Of a stretch of DNA of 64,000 bases, positions 20,336-31,830 are shown one piece after another. The position numbers were made by a program, and so were the translations under genes. The notes beneath the pieces are model-generated. The model saw only the letters and a program-made list of their open reading frames with translations, did not search any database and had not been told where the DNA came from. Numbering within the stretch: position 1 is the stretch's first letter; every line of letters starts with the position of its first letter. The DNA is from Macrolepiota albuminosa (lineage: Eukaryota > Basidiomycota > Agaricomycetes > Agaricales > Agaricaceae), in assembly GCA_027475525.1 (NCBI GenBank), contig JAMWFC010000101.1, positions 71,101 through 135,100 on the forward strand. Reading direction: 5' to 3'.

Positions 20336-20595
20336 GGGCCCCCGTTTTCTTGTTGCCGTCCCGTAGCTGTAGTATAGTGTACTCTATAAAAGAAAATGTA
20401 TATACTTGGCTGTCCCGGGTCAGTAGGGGTAAGGGGGCGAAAGAAACTGAGAGAAACCGGAAAGAACATCTTGCCCAGACGCCGGGACACTACTATGAAA
20501 AGGCACTAAAAAGGAGTAAGGTCTAGAAAGGAAAAGGTAGAAAGTATACATGGGAGTTGAATCCCTACTGGGCCCAGAGGCGGGGGTTACGCCCA

Positions 20596-22349
20596 CTACT
20601 GCCATCTGTGAGTCCTGCACCCGGGAAGGTCGTTTCCCGGGTGCCGTTGTTGGAAGTCCCGGAGTTTGTCGAGGGCACCTTCGAGGTTTCGGCGTGGTTC
20701 CCAAGTGTTGTCTTCCGGGCCGTATCCCTTCCACCGTACGAGGAAGTGGGGTCGTCCCCGAATGTTCTGGGAGTCGAGGATGTCTTCAACTTCGTAGTGG
20801 TACTCGTCCTCAATCTCGACTGGGGGAGGGGGCTCGGGACGCCGTTCAGGGAAGGGATCCGGGGGGTGTCGTTCCAGGAGGCGGACGTGGAATACCGGGT
20901 GCAGACCTTTTAGTCCCGGGGGGAGCTCGATCTTGTAGGCGTGGGATGAGACCTTCTTCAATATTTTGAAACCAGGTGCAGACCTTTTAGTCCCGGGGGG
21001 AGCTCGATCTTGTAGGCGTGGGATGAGACCTTCTTCAATATTTTGAACAGGCCGAGACGCTTGTGATCGAGTTTTGGGGAGGGCCGGCGGGTGCGGAGGT
21101 GTCGTCGATCTAACCATACCTTTGTCCCGGGGGCCCAGTCGGGGGTGTCTTCCCGTTTCCGGTCGGCGTGTTTCACGTAGGCCCGGTTCACGGTGTCGAT
21201 CTCTTCCCGGAGGAACTCGTGAAGGGATTGGAGATCCTGGGCGACCTCGTGGGCGGCGTGCGATGGGATGTCCCGGAGCGAGAGCGTCAGTCGAGGGTGG
21301 TATCCCTTGTTGGCAAAGAAGGGTGATACCCCGGTGGCAGAGTGTGGCGTGTTGTTGTAGGTGAACTCGGCCAGGGGGAGCTCGGCGCGCCAGTCGTCCT
21401 GCAAGTAGTTGACGTACAGCCGGAGGTACTGCTCGAGGGACTGATTGACCCTTTCGGTTTGGCCGTCGGTTTCGGGGTGGTAGGCGGTAGAGAGGTTAGT
21501 CTTTACTTCAAGTGCCTTACACAGGGAAGTCCAAAACTTGGACACAAAGAGAGGGCCACGGTCGGAGACGATGTTGTCCGGGAGTCCATGTTTGGCAAAG
21601 ACGTGCTCGAGGAACAGCCGGGCAAGAGAGGGCCACGGTCGGAGACGATGTTGTCCGGGAGTCCATGTTTGGCAAAGACGTGCTCGAGGAACAGCCGGGC
21701 GAAGTCCAGGGCGGTGTCCGTGGTGTGGCAGGGTAGGAAGATGCCCTGTTTGGTCAGCCTGCACACAACGACAAGAATAGCATCGAACCCTTCAGATTCT
21801 GGGAGCTCGACGATGTGGTCTAGAGATATGGAGGACCAGGGGCGTCGCCCGACCGGCAGGGGTTTCAGGAGTCCATACGGTCGGTATCGGGGGACCTTGG
21901 CCCGGAGGCAGGGCTCGCACGATCGAATGTAACGGGTCACGTCCTTCTTCAACCCTGGCCAAAAGTAAGTCCGGGAGATGAGCTGGAGGGTCTTACGTAT
22001 TCCAGGATGTCCCCGGAGTTTGTGGTCGTGATGTTGGCGGAGGACGTCGTAGCGAAGTCGGACGTGATCCGGGACGTAGATGCGGCCGTCCTGGAGGAGG
22101 AGTTTCTCGTCGGGGGACAAGGAGAAGGCGGGGTCCCGGTCGGTTCCGTCGGGAGAGTTTCGGGAGTCGTGATCGGTGAAGTACTTGTCTCGGGGAGCGT
22201 GGCGGATCTGGTTCAGGGTTCCTTTGTCGTTTAAGATCAGTACGGCATTCAGATGTTCGGGAGGGATCACCACGCGATGATTGAACGCATTGCGTTCCGC
22301 TTCGAACGACTTTTTGGGATAGACGTCCGGACGACGGGTGAGGGCATCG
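20596..22349 (-). CDS. Integrase with C-terminal chromodomain (chromovirus)
   Basis: The C-terminal third of Pol. HHCC zinc domain: [20 protein letters not shown]... CEPCLRAK. Core: [12 protein letters not shown] (Asp), [10 protein letters not shown] (Asp), [16 protein letters not shown] (Glu). After an SH3-like part ([13 protein letters not shown]) comes a classical chromodomain: [32 protein letters not shown], then [11 protein letters not shown]. It inserts element DNA, and the chromodomain is thought to steer integration to marked chromatin. The frame is cut at 21,549-21,702 and 20,901-21,054 by exact 77-bp duplications; with one copy at each place it is continuous. Probably intact in the real genome. 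Confidence 0.85.
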
Positions 22350-23750
22350 GGTTTAGCTCCGAGTCGTCCTGGGCGGTACTGGATTGTGAAGTCGTATTCC
22401 GAGAGGACCTCGGACCGTCGGGCCTGCCGTCGACTAAGCTGCTTGGTTGTGGTGAAGTACTGCAGGTTGTTGTGATCCGAGTAGACCTGGATCCGGTGCC
22501 GGGCTCCCTCAAGGTAGGCTCGCCATTGCTTGAAGGCTTTGACAATGGCGAGGAGCTCCTTGTCATAGATGTCGTAGTTGAGCTCGGCGTCGATCATGGA
22601 CCGGGTGTAGAAGGCAACGGGCCGGGGTTCCCCTCCATCAGGTTCCATCTGCGAGAGGATCCCGGCGATGGCGTAGTCGGAGGCGTCGCATTCCAGGATA
22701 ATCGGGAGGGTCGGGTCGTAGTGCCGGAGTACGGGGGCGGTCGTGAAAGCCTCCTTGAGCAGGTTAAAGACACTCTGACACTTACTGTCCCAGTTCCAGG
22801 CAACGTCCTTGCGCGTGAGCCGGTTGAGGGGTTTTGTGATACCGGAGTAGTTATCTATGAACCTCCGGTAGAAATTAGCGAAACCCAGGAAAGATTGTAC
22901 TTCCTTGACGTTCCGGGGTTGCGGCCAGTTGACGATGGCCTCGACCTTGTGGGGATCCATGCGGACGCCATTCGGGGATACTATGACGCCAAGATACTCA
23001 ACCTCTTCGGTATGGAATGAACACTTCTCGGGCTTGGCGTGGAGGTTGTGCTCCCGGAGGCGCTCGAGGACTTGCCAGACATGCTTCTGGTGATCCTCCG
23101 GTGAGTCGGAATAAATGAGGATGTCGTCCAGGTAGACGATCATGAAGACGTCGCTCATGTCATGGAAGATGTCGTTCATGAAGTATTGGAACGTGGCGGG
23201 GGAGTTAGTCATTCCAAAAGGCATTACAAGGTACTCAAACAGACCATACCGCGTGCGGAACGCAGTTTTCCACTCATGTCCCGGGGCGATGTGGATGTTG
23301 TTGTAACCGGAGCGGAGGTCGATCTTCGTATAAACCTTGGCACTGCGGAGTCGATCGACCAGATTGCCAATGAGCGGGAGTAACCGGAGCGGAGGTCGAT
23401 CTTCGTATAAACCTTGGCACTGCGGAGTCGATCGACCAGATTGCCAATGAGCGGGAGCGGGTAGCAGTTCTTCTTGGTGATCTTATTGAGTCCCCGGTAG
23501 TCGACACAGAGTCGGAGCGAGCCGTCCTTCTTCTTGGCGAATAGAACTGGGGCTCCGGCGGCGGAGGCGGAGGGTCGGATGAATCCCTTACCGAGCATTT
23601 CGTCGAGGTAGTCCTTGAGGGCCCGGAGCTCGACCTCCGACATGTTGTACACCTTGCCGAAAGGGGGGTTGGCTCCTTCCTCGAGGTCGATGGTGTGATC
23701 ATAGGGGCGGTGAGGGGGGATCTCCTTGGCGTCTCCTTCGGAGAATACGT
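22350..23750 (-). CDS. Reverse transcriptase and RNase H (chromovirus)
   Basis: RT begins with [20 protein letters not shown] and [20 protein letters not shown], then KIDLRSGY (Asp), [20 protein letters not shown], and the active site [11 protein letters not shown] (Y-L-D-D). RNase H follows: [18 protein letters not shown] (Asp), [12 protein letters not shown] (Glu), [13 protein letters not shown] (Asp), [11 protein letters not shown] 77-bp duplication at about 23,307-23,460 breaks the frame just after the first catalytic Asp. It is fused in frame with integrase downstream, as is usual for Ty3/gypsy. A long open frame on the other strand (22,253-23,020) is only its shadow. Confidence 0.9.
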
Positions 23751-24171
23751 CAGCGAACTCGTGATACTCCAGGGGAACTACTTCTTGGAGGATCTGCTCC
23801 TCGGTTTTCGGCTCCGGGGGAATAGCGTCCCCTCGTAGGTGTTCCTCCGGGAGAGAAGGCGAGGGAGGATCTGCTCCTCGGTTTTCGGCTCCGGGGGAAT
23901 AGCGTCCCCTCGTAGGTGTTCCTCCGGGAGAGAAGGCGAGGTGTGCAGCTGAAACGTGGAAATTCCATCCCTCATGAGGCGGGCGAAGGGGGCGGCCCCA
24001 ATGATCCTGATGTTGAGTGCGCTTGGGTTGATCGGAGTTGCGGAAGCATCGGCCGGAGCGGGTGTGACGCGTGTCTGAGACCGGCAGGGGTAGTTCAGCC
24101 CTTTGTACTTGTTCCGAGGAATGTTTGGGGGTCGATCGGGGGCCTTGCGGTCTCGGACCGGCAGGGGTAGT

Positions 24172-25370
24172 TCAGCCCTTTGTACTTGTTCCGAGGAATG
24201 TTTGGGGGTCGATCGGGGGCCTTGCGGTCTCGGATGGGCGGGGGTGGTGCATGCGTGGGGGGCGCGGCAGAGGAATGTTTGGGGGTCGATCGGGGGCCTT
24301 GCGGTCTCGGATGGGCGGGGGTGGTGCATGCGTGGGGGGCGCGGCAGTTGTCCCGGGGGTGTCGGGCGTCGGGTCGCTTCCTAGAGCCCGGAGGTGCACG
24401 GCGGTTGAGGGGTGGTCTTCGGGCCCCGGGAAGGTCATGGTGAGCGTCCTCCAGTCGATGTCGGGGTTCGTGTCGCGCAGCCAGGGTAGTCCCAGCACCA
24501 TCGGGGTCGATTCATGAAGTCGCGTGACCAGGAAGTCGGAAGTGAACTCGTAGTTGTTGTCCAGGGTCACGCGTCCCGAGTGAGACCTTTGGATGGGGCC
24601 GGAGGAGGAGGGGGTGCCGTCGAGGCGCTGCAGGCGGAGGGGCTGGTCGAGGGAGTCGTGGGGGAGGTCAAGGGCGTCGCTGATGAAAACCCCGGTGGCT
24701 CCGCTGTCGATAAGGGCCGATATTGGTCCCGGGGCGCCGTCCAGCCTGGCATTGATGACGAAGGATCGGGACGAACGAGACTGGAGTCCGGGGGGTGGTG
24801 GGGGCTCGTCCGGGGGGTCCTTCGGGGTTGGATTTGAGGAGTGGGGGATGTCGAAGGGGAGTTGCTGGTCGTCGGGGGTCGGGTCCCGGGTCAGGCCTTC
24901 GGGGTCAGATTTGAGGAGTGGGGGATGTCGAAGGGGAGTTGCTGGTCGTCGGGGGTCGGGTCCCGGGTCAGGCAAAGGGTGAGGTGTCGCCAATCAATGC
25001 GGGGGTTAGTGTCTCGGAGCCACGGGAGCCCTAGGACCAGGGGTGCAGAAGGGTGGAGTTTGGTTATCAACATCCGGAGGGTGTGAGTCTGTCCGTTGGC
25101 GAAGGTAACGGGCATACGCACAAAATGAGTGATGTCCCCCGCCGTAGAGGCGTCGCCGTCGAAGAGGCAGAGTCGTACCGGGACCGGGAGTCGCTGGGCG
25201 GGTTCCGGGGCGAGGGTAGACCATGCTTCGTCGATGAAGTTGTCGGTGGCGCCGCTGTCGACGAGGGTGTTGAGGGGAGTTCCGGAGGGGGTGAGGCGGG
25301 TTTTGAGGAGGAGGGAGTGCGAAGAGTGGGAGGGTAGATAAGCCGTGAGGGTGTCCGGTATGAGTGTCAT
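24172..25370 (-). CDS. Two tandem aspartic protease domains (chromovirus)
   Basis: The retropepsin region is present twice. Domain 1 (about 25,330-24,960) has LNTLVDSGATDNFIDEAW and LVLGLPWLRDTNPRIDWRHL. Domain 2 (about 24,790-24,420) has SALIDSGATGVFISDAL and MVLGLPWLRDTNPDIDWRTL. Each has the D-S-G-A catalytic loop and the hydrophobic-hydrophobic-G block near the C end. They differ at many positions, so this is a real, old duplication, unlike the exact 77-bp ones also present here (from 24,831, 24,193 and 24,079). Most retroelements encode a single such domain, which works as a dimer. A covalently linked pair could act as a single-chain enzyme, or one half could have lost activity; sequence alone does not decide. 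Confidence 0.8.
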
Positions 25371-25479
25371 AGAGCGAAGATGTGAGACCGGGGCGGAGAA
25401 GATGTCGGGGTTGATTCCGCGATTTAGGGTGTCTTCCGGGTCTAAATCGCCGGGTCGTTTTCCGAATACTCGTAGGTGG

Positions 25480-27427
25480 CGTCCTCTCCTTCAAAGGTCC
25501 AGGTGGCACGTCCCATGACCTGTTGTTTGGGGCACTCAGAGATGAAATGATCTTTCTCACCACAGAGTATGCAGACACCCTCCCTTCTCCGTCGTTCCTG
25601 CGTTTGGGGCACTCAGAGATGAAATGATCTTTCTCACCACAGAGTATGCAGACACCCTCCCTTCTCCGTCGTTCCTGCACATCCGTTGGGACTTCGATCC
25701 AGGGTCGTCCCTTCTTTTGAAGCCGGTTGGCTCGGAGGGCCTCCTCGTCCCGTTCGTCGTCGAAGTCGAAGTCTTCGGGGTCTTCCGGGGGTTCCTCAGC
25801 CGGTTGGCTCGGAGGGCCTCCTCGTCCCGTTCGTCGTCGAAGTCGAAGTCTTCGGGGTCTTCCGGGGGTTCCTCAGGGCTTGGCACGTCGCCCGGGTCGT
25901 GGGCGGCCACGGCGGCGTTGAGTTGGGCCTGGAGGCGGGCGCCGCTGCCGTGGTTAGCATTGGGCGGGCCGCGACTCACCGAGGGTCGGCCGCCAGGGAA
26001 CGCGGGGGGACCGGGGTTTCGACCTTGGGGGTTGGGGGCTTCGCCGGAGGGCCAAGGGGGTCCTCCTCTAGGGTTCCAGGGGGGTCGAGAATTCGAATAC
26101 TCGCTGCGGTCTTCCCAGTAGCGTTGGTCGATCTGCATGACGAGGGCCTTGTACAGGGGGGTCGAGAATTCGAATACTCGCTGCGGTCTTCCCAGTAGCG
26201 TTGGTCGATCTGCATGACGAGGGCCTTGTATCCGTCATAGGAGGGTTGTTTCGGGGCGAGTCGGAGGACGTCCTTGATACGTTGTGGGAGGGCGCAGCGG
26301 AGGGCGTACCGGAGGGCGCTGTAATTCCAACCTGTCTCGTAAGCTTCCTTTTCAAAACGTACGATGAAGGTTGTGAAACGTTCTTCAGAGCGCATCCGGA
26401 GGTTGAAGAGGTTGTCCTCGGCCTCGGCCACGGTGTCGTATATCCCGAATTTCCCGGAGAACTCGTCGACGAAGGCCTGCCAGCGAGCGAGTGCCGGATT
26501 GTTGGGGTCGAACTGGATGAGGGCCGTATAGTAATCGAAGGCGATCCCCTGGAGGTATGATGCGGCAAAGGCCACCCGGGAGCTGTCAACCTGAAACGTG
26601 AGCGGCTTTGCCTGGAACGTATTGAGACACTGAGTGAGGAAGGTATGCCATTTTCGGGGGTCCCGGCCCGTGAAAGCGTCGGGCTTTTGGATGTCCAGTC
26701 GTCCTTCGCGGGCGAGGGCGTCGCGAGCGTTGTCCGGTCCGGCAGCGTTGCGGAGAGGGGGGCCAGCATTGTAATAGTAGTAATAGTGATTACCCCCCCC
26801 TCCTTGAGGAGGAAAAGCACCAAGGGCGGGGCCCCACCCGCCGGGAGGTCCTCCTCCGGGTGGCTCACCTGGGGGTCCATGCCCGGGAGGTCCGTTGTCC
26901 CAAGGGGGTTCGTTCCTGCCAGGAGGGGGCCCGGGTCTCCACGCAGGGAGTGGCGGAGGTGGAGGGCCTGGGGGTCGTCCTCGAGGTTCAGCTGGGGGTG
27001 GCGGAGGCGGTCGGGGAGGGTTCGGCGGTGTCGGGTCGGGCGGAGGGGGCACGTACTTCTTCAATTCACCAATCTCTGTCTTCAAGACTACAAGTTCTTT
27101 TCGATGGTTCGCCCTCTCTTCTGCCTCGCTCTTGACCAGTTTTTCAAGCTCTTTCTTCAGCACATTATTCTCAGCCATCAATCTCACCAAATCCTCCTTG
27201 ACCGATACCATTTCACCCTTTAACATTGCCACTTCACCCACCATAGCAGACCTCGACACCTTTTCACGGGACTTGGGAATTTTGGCAGCAGGAAGCAAAA
27301 CCGGGTCAATAACCGGTGACAAAGCCATATTTGTGCCAGCTGGTTGTATGGGAGTCGACGTGTTTGCCCAGGCCACATGTGGAGGAGAGCTCGCAAAGTT
27401 GAATTCCAGTTGATGAGAAGAACTCAT
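25480..27427 (-). CDS. Gag with zinc knuckle (chromovirus)
   Basis: The frame from 27,427 begins with about 120 residues of ordinary composition including a coiled coil (MVSVKEDLVRLMAENNVLKK). A very Pro/Gly-rich stretch follows, then the capsid-like domain: DAFTGRDPRKWHTFLTQCLN, AFAASYLQGIAFDYYTALIQ, FNLRMRSEERFTTFIVRFEK, ALRYALRCALPQRIKDVLRL. The nucleocapsid knuckle is CILCGEKDHFISEC (C-x2-C-x4-H-x4-C) at about 25,640. Three 77-bp duplications (26,085, 25,722 and 25,526) split it. Gag forms the particle that packages RNA. Base composition changes at about 27,055: the N-terminal 120 codons are much less GC-rich than the rest, and no 5' LTR follows, so the N end may derive from other sequence. 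Confidence 0.8.
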
Positions 27428-27615
27428 GTGTATACGTACGTACCAGAGTCTTATTCATGTACTCGTCCAGCTGGCGCAGCTGTATACGTATATAGCATTA
27501 AATTCATCTTTTCTGCCTCGACATCGCAAGCACGCAAAAAGAATTCGAAGCTATATTGATTCATTACAGGTCAAGTAATCCCATCGGAGTAATTCGAGGT
27601 TATTCTACGGGGAAA

Positions 27616-29459
27616 CTATAGAGTATTGGCAGGAAATTGAGGAAATCCCATAAAAGACTCCAATCGGTGTTTCTCGAGGGTATTGTAAGGACCATTCAAG
27701 GTTTTCTGAAATTGTTCCCACATTGTCCAGGATGCAAATTTCACGATCTTATGCTGTGTTATAGGGGTTACGATTCTGAATAAGTCGGAGTGTTCAGTCA
27801 AGGTTTTTGTAGCTCGCATATTATTAAGTTCATCATGAGATGGTGTCGGAAGGGGTTTGGCAGTTAATGACCACTGGATAAGAGTCCTCGGAAGTGGCAC
27901 CGAATGATTGTAATAGTTGTAACGCAGATACTTTGGAATGTTTCCTTTCAGCACTTCAGTTTTCGATGTTTTGAGAGCATTCGGTTTTCTTATGTTTTCC
28001 TCCACACCGTTTACAGACATGTCTCCAGAAGCATGAGTCTCTGTCGAAGGGGCACCCAGCTGTTGTGTTCCATCGCCTGCAGACAGCACGTCCGGAGCTC
28101 TTAGCACTGCCACTTGATTTTCCGATTGATGATTTGATCCCTGTCTTTTTGCTCCCATTTCCACCATAGTTGATTCCGCTAGACTGCCACTTGATTTTCC
28201 GATTGATGATTTGATCCCTGTCTTTTTGCTCCCATTTCCACCATAGTTGATTCCGCTAGAGTCGAGATTGCGTCACGCAAGTCGTCGAATCGGTTTCGGT
28301 CTGTAAGGAGCATTTTTGTCCCTGGACCGACTCTGGCCCTGACTGCTTTCTCATATTCGATGACGCATGCATGTAGAGCAGTGGGTTTTGCTGAGAAGAG
28401 TCCGACAATGTAGCGATAGTGGTTTGCCCATTCCTCTCGTCTGCTGGGCCAAGCAAAACTGATGGCTTCTTCATAGAGACTGGCTGCAATTGTCCACTGC
28501 CCATGATTCTCAACTTTTCGCACTGGATCGCTGTGTCCAAAGACGATCTCACGGTCTCCGATACGTCCTCTATTCTCTTGAGGAGTCCCGACATGGTGGA
28601 TAGTGCTGTAGATGACGTCGAAGTCGGCAAGTTCCCCTCTGAGGAGTTTGTCCCACTCTGATGTGGGGAAATTACAGGGGGCTGTTCGAGAGGCTGCAAT
28701 GTGCTGCTTGACTCGTGATGGGTCTTTGTGGTAAAGTTTAAGCAGCCTTCGGTTTTCAACGCATCTGGGGTCTTCAGTCTCTCGAGCAAGCTTTTCTCCA
28801 TGGTACCAGGGTAAGTCTTCTTCCTTAACTTTCCGCTTCTTTGTTTTCGGCTGATCTGGGCTAGATTTGCCTTCGGATGTGTCTGCCTCACTGTTGCTGC
28901 TTGCATCGGAACTTTCAGGGGCAGCGCGCAGGAGTCGGTTTCGGTGTGCATGTATGGGGGGGAAAGTTGGCGATCTTGCCCGTTCTTTGCCTTTCCTCCT
29001 TTCTCCCTCTTCATCCGGTTCAACAAGCTGTTCCCGGTTGACACTGCCGTCTCGCTCTCCAGGTTGTCTATTTTCTGTTTCTTCGTGATGCTCTGTTCTC
29101 TCATCTCGTTCTTTCTCTTTGGACTCGATGTCGGTGAGTACCGTGATGTAGTTGGCAATAGATCCTCGTCTAAATTTTTCATCGAGGTCGGATTTATTGA
29201 TGGTTTCGACAATTTCTGTGACAGCATCGACTTTGGACTTCCGTCCATGTCTAAATTCATCGACAATTTGCTCAAGTCTGCCGAGGATTTGCTGCTCTTG
29301 GTCGGAAGGTCGTAGGACTTGTGGTGTAACATCCCGAGACGTTCTGCCAGGCTCGGGCGTTGTTCTATGCGATCCAGGAGGCGCGGGCGCCTCTCTGGTT
29401 GACTTGTGTGGTTGAGAGGCAGGTAATTTGATAGTTGGTTGTCGACCATGCGAACTCAT
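27616..29459 (-). pseudogene. ORF1 (Gag-like) of the split-direct-repeat element
   Basis: Two overlapping frames, 29,459-28,179 and 28,167-27,616, are joined if the exact 77-bp duplication at 28,106-28,259 is taken as one copy. The N half is charged and low-complexity (KEKERDERTEHHEETENRQ). The middle is the conserved part: APCNFPTSEWDKLLRGELAD, IYSTIHHVG, IGDREIVFGHSDPVRKVENH, EEAISFAWPSRREEWANHY, ACVIEYEKAVRARVGPG. I recall this block from proteins that lie next to RT/tyrosine-recombinase genes in basidiomycetes; a structural or RNA-binding role is inferred. The C end (MWEQFQKTLNGPYNTLEKHR) stops at 27,616, where the interrupting DNA begins soon after. A1 lies 48 bp upstream. Confidence 0.65.
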
Positions 29460-29506
29460 GCAGATGTCTCAGTTGATGAGGAACGAAATGACGATTTTAA
29501 GAACTC

Positions 29507-29550
29507 GTAACGCGTAACGAGGAATATACAAGTCGCTATGTATACCTAGA
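29507..29550 (-). repeat. A1 copy of the split direct repeat
   Basis: 44 bp identical to A2, just upstream of ORF1 on the minus strand. It marks the 5' end of the interrupted element. Confidence 0.75.
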
Positions 29551-31830
29551 CTCCTACTCTAAGTTGACATTAAGTCAAATCCGGGAAACACAGGATCATC
29601 ACACTGCGCCCGTTGTTCGTCCCATAAAGCTATCAGATCGCACTTGAACGTAGGGTAACCTCAGGTACATCAGCAGTAACCGCCGATACCTACACAAACA
29701 CCACCCCTCGTCAAGGGTACTTATGAGGTATTGGTTCCCGCAGATAAGGGTATGGTTACCCGCGGTGGTGCTGCCACAGTTGATTAGCCGATCAACCGGC
29801 TTTATTCTCGGCGTCTGGTTCTCCTTACGTGCTGCACCGTTCGGTTCTACCTGACACTGGTTGAACTCTGGGTATCTCTCTCTCGGTGTTACTCGTTCTC
29901 CTTACGTGCTGCACCGTTCGGTTCTACCTGACACTGGTTGAACTCTGGGTATCTCTCTCTCGGTGTTACTCCTAGTTACCTACTGTCTCTGCGGTTCCGT
30001 AGTCTCGTGGATGGTCAATCTGCATTCTGTCCTATTACCAGATCGCTTCTCACTGGATGAGAATCGACGCATTGTCATCAGAGCAGACTCTTCCTTCTTT
30101 CCTGTTCCTTTATCTTGTTTCCTTACCTCGTGCGAGGAACAAATTGTATTTTGGTGACATCAATTAACTCAGGTTACTTATACTCTGGTGAGGGGACGTA
30201 TATTCCCAACAACGCCGGCTATTCATACTTCATACTGGAGCGACACGCCAAACTGATATACCACATCAGTTGGACTAACTCCAGACCGCAGTGTGTTGCT
30301 CTGCGAAGTACTAGTCTGCTATTTATGGTGTCTCGATTGCTATGCCTATGCCACCTTCTGGTAATTTTGGTACCGAAGTAATGTCATTCATTTTAACCAA
30401 CCCGACTTGAACCATGCACCAAGGACACCTTGCTGACTATGGACAGATGGTTGCGGATTTCGGAGAAGAACGCAGCCCTAAGGGAACATCTATGAGGTAG
30501 CTATGATTACGGATGAGTCCAAAAGTTGGCATTACTGAACCATCTGAGATGGATGCTTACCTGGCACACTGCGGTCGTCAAATCCCATGCGCGCAAGCCG
30601 TGGATCGCTCTTCCTTGTCCGACATACAAGGACGTCAACCACCTTTTGACGAGGCTCGTCCAAATAGGCTTAAAGTTCGTCCACAACGGAGTTGATTGCG
30701 TTAGAATCATATACAGATGTAATCCTCAGTCATGAACAAGTTACTACAATTCAGTATTCATATATACAGATGTAATCTGGAGTGCAACGTTAATATAATG
30801 AATAGACCATGAACAAGTTACTACAATTCAGTATTCATATATACAGATGTAATCTGGAGTGCAACGTTAATATAATGAATAGACAGATGTATGTAAATTA
30901 CTCTCTAAGTGACTGAGTATAAACACATGAGGTTATCGAGGATTGTCAAGAGATTTGGTTGCCTGAAAATCAGAAATATAATTCAAGATAATGACGTGGT
31001 TTGGCGAGCCCTAGAATTTACTCCAGAGACCTGTGTATCGTCTCGTACCTTGTCCCCAACTCCGCATATGTGCGAAGAAATCCTTGTTGAAAAATCTCTG
31101 GCGCTGATGGTTACTAACGTACTCCATGTCCTAGCCGGAATTCCCTAGGAAATCAGCTTGTACTACGGTTGTAAAACTAGAAAGACAGGTTAACAAAGCT
31201 TTGAAATTGCTATGACACCTACTTGTCGCAATGCGGTAGACATGTGAAGTGTCAATCAGGTTATTACCTATTCTCAGTATCGTGGATACTGATGTGCTGA
31301 TTGTATATTAGTTACAGTAGAAAACAGCGTTACGGCGCATGAGATGTAGTACATGCTGGAAACCCTTGCGACCCGCGAATTCGTCCAGGGTACAATAATA
31401 AGCTTGACCGACACCTTTCCCGCAAGGGCCCGTACCCCTTGCAGTTTTCTCTAAATCATGAGTCAGGTGATTTGTCTTGCGCTACAAAAATCACAGAACG
31501 ATGACAACATCACGGATTTATGCGGAGCAAGTACAGCATCATCAGGATCATGTTTCAAAGGTGTAAGTATCCTGGATATCATCTCCTCCGATTAAGATGC
31601 TATGACATTCATCATGATCAAGAGTTGCATGGGCGTCCGTTTGGGGGCAACATTTGTTTCGTTTTTCCAGTCTAACTTATTTTTGCGTGTATCAAGAGAT
31701 ATCAGGAATTCAAGTCAGACTATTAAAGAAAGATACCAAAGAAAAACATACACAATACTCCTGAAAGCCGGTATAAGAAACGATCTGGAATGTCAACAGC
31801 CATTTCATCCCTTCTCTCATTTGCACAACC
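29551..31830. other. Spacer, no gene recognised
   Basis: About 2.3 kb between the DIRS-type element and the DUF6534 gene. 77-bp duplications lie at 29,821-29,974 and 30,733-30,886. The short ORFs have no recognisable motif. The text around 29,560-29,800 (GGTAACC/GGTTACC-rich) could be the remains of another element but matches nothing else here. Confidence 0.4.

Larger units (their letters stand above)
17819..27427 (-). mobile_element. GC-rich chromovirus (Ty3/gypsy with chromodomain), 5' LTR missing
   Basis: On the minus strand: Gag (27,427-25,500), zinc knuckle, two aspartic protease domains, RT-RNase H, integrase with a clear chromodomain (ending at 20,596), then an antisense gene, a polypurine tract (GAGGGGGGGGTGA, 18,635-18,647) and a 3' LTR (17,819-18,634). 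No matching LTR is found above 27,427, so the 5' end is truncated or fused to other sequence. Eleven 77-bp duplications lie in its internal part and cause most of the frame breaks in pol. Much more GC-rich than its neighbours. Confidence 0.85.
12801..29550 (-). mobile_element. Tyrosine-recombinase retrotransposon with split direct repeats (Ngaro/PAT-like), interrupted
   Basis: On the minus strand the order is A1 (29,507-29,550), ORF1 (29,459-27,616), foreign DNA, RT-RNase H (16,327-14,615), tyrosine recombinase (14,575-13,620), B1 (13,278-13,159), A2 (12,993-12,950), B2 (12,921-12,801). A1 and A2 are 44 bp and identical. B1 and B2 are about 120 bp and nearly identical. This A1...B1-A2-B2 pattern is the hallmark of split-direct-repeat DIRS-type elements, which integrate through a circular intermediate. 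The roughly 11 kb between ORF1 and RT (Tnp2-like gene plus chromovirus) are later insertions. That the two ends belong to one element is an inference from A1/A2 identity and gene order. Confidence 0.7.

Noticed and set aside
21503..21764. Integrase with a doubled [19 protein letters not shown] block
   Set aside because: The repeat is an exact 77-bp duplication of the assembly-join class, not a domain duplication.
22253..23020. 255-codon open frame on the plus strand
   Set aside because: It lies exactly antisense to the chromovirus RT-RNase H, in GC-rich sequence where stop codons are rare. No motif, start context or introns.
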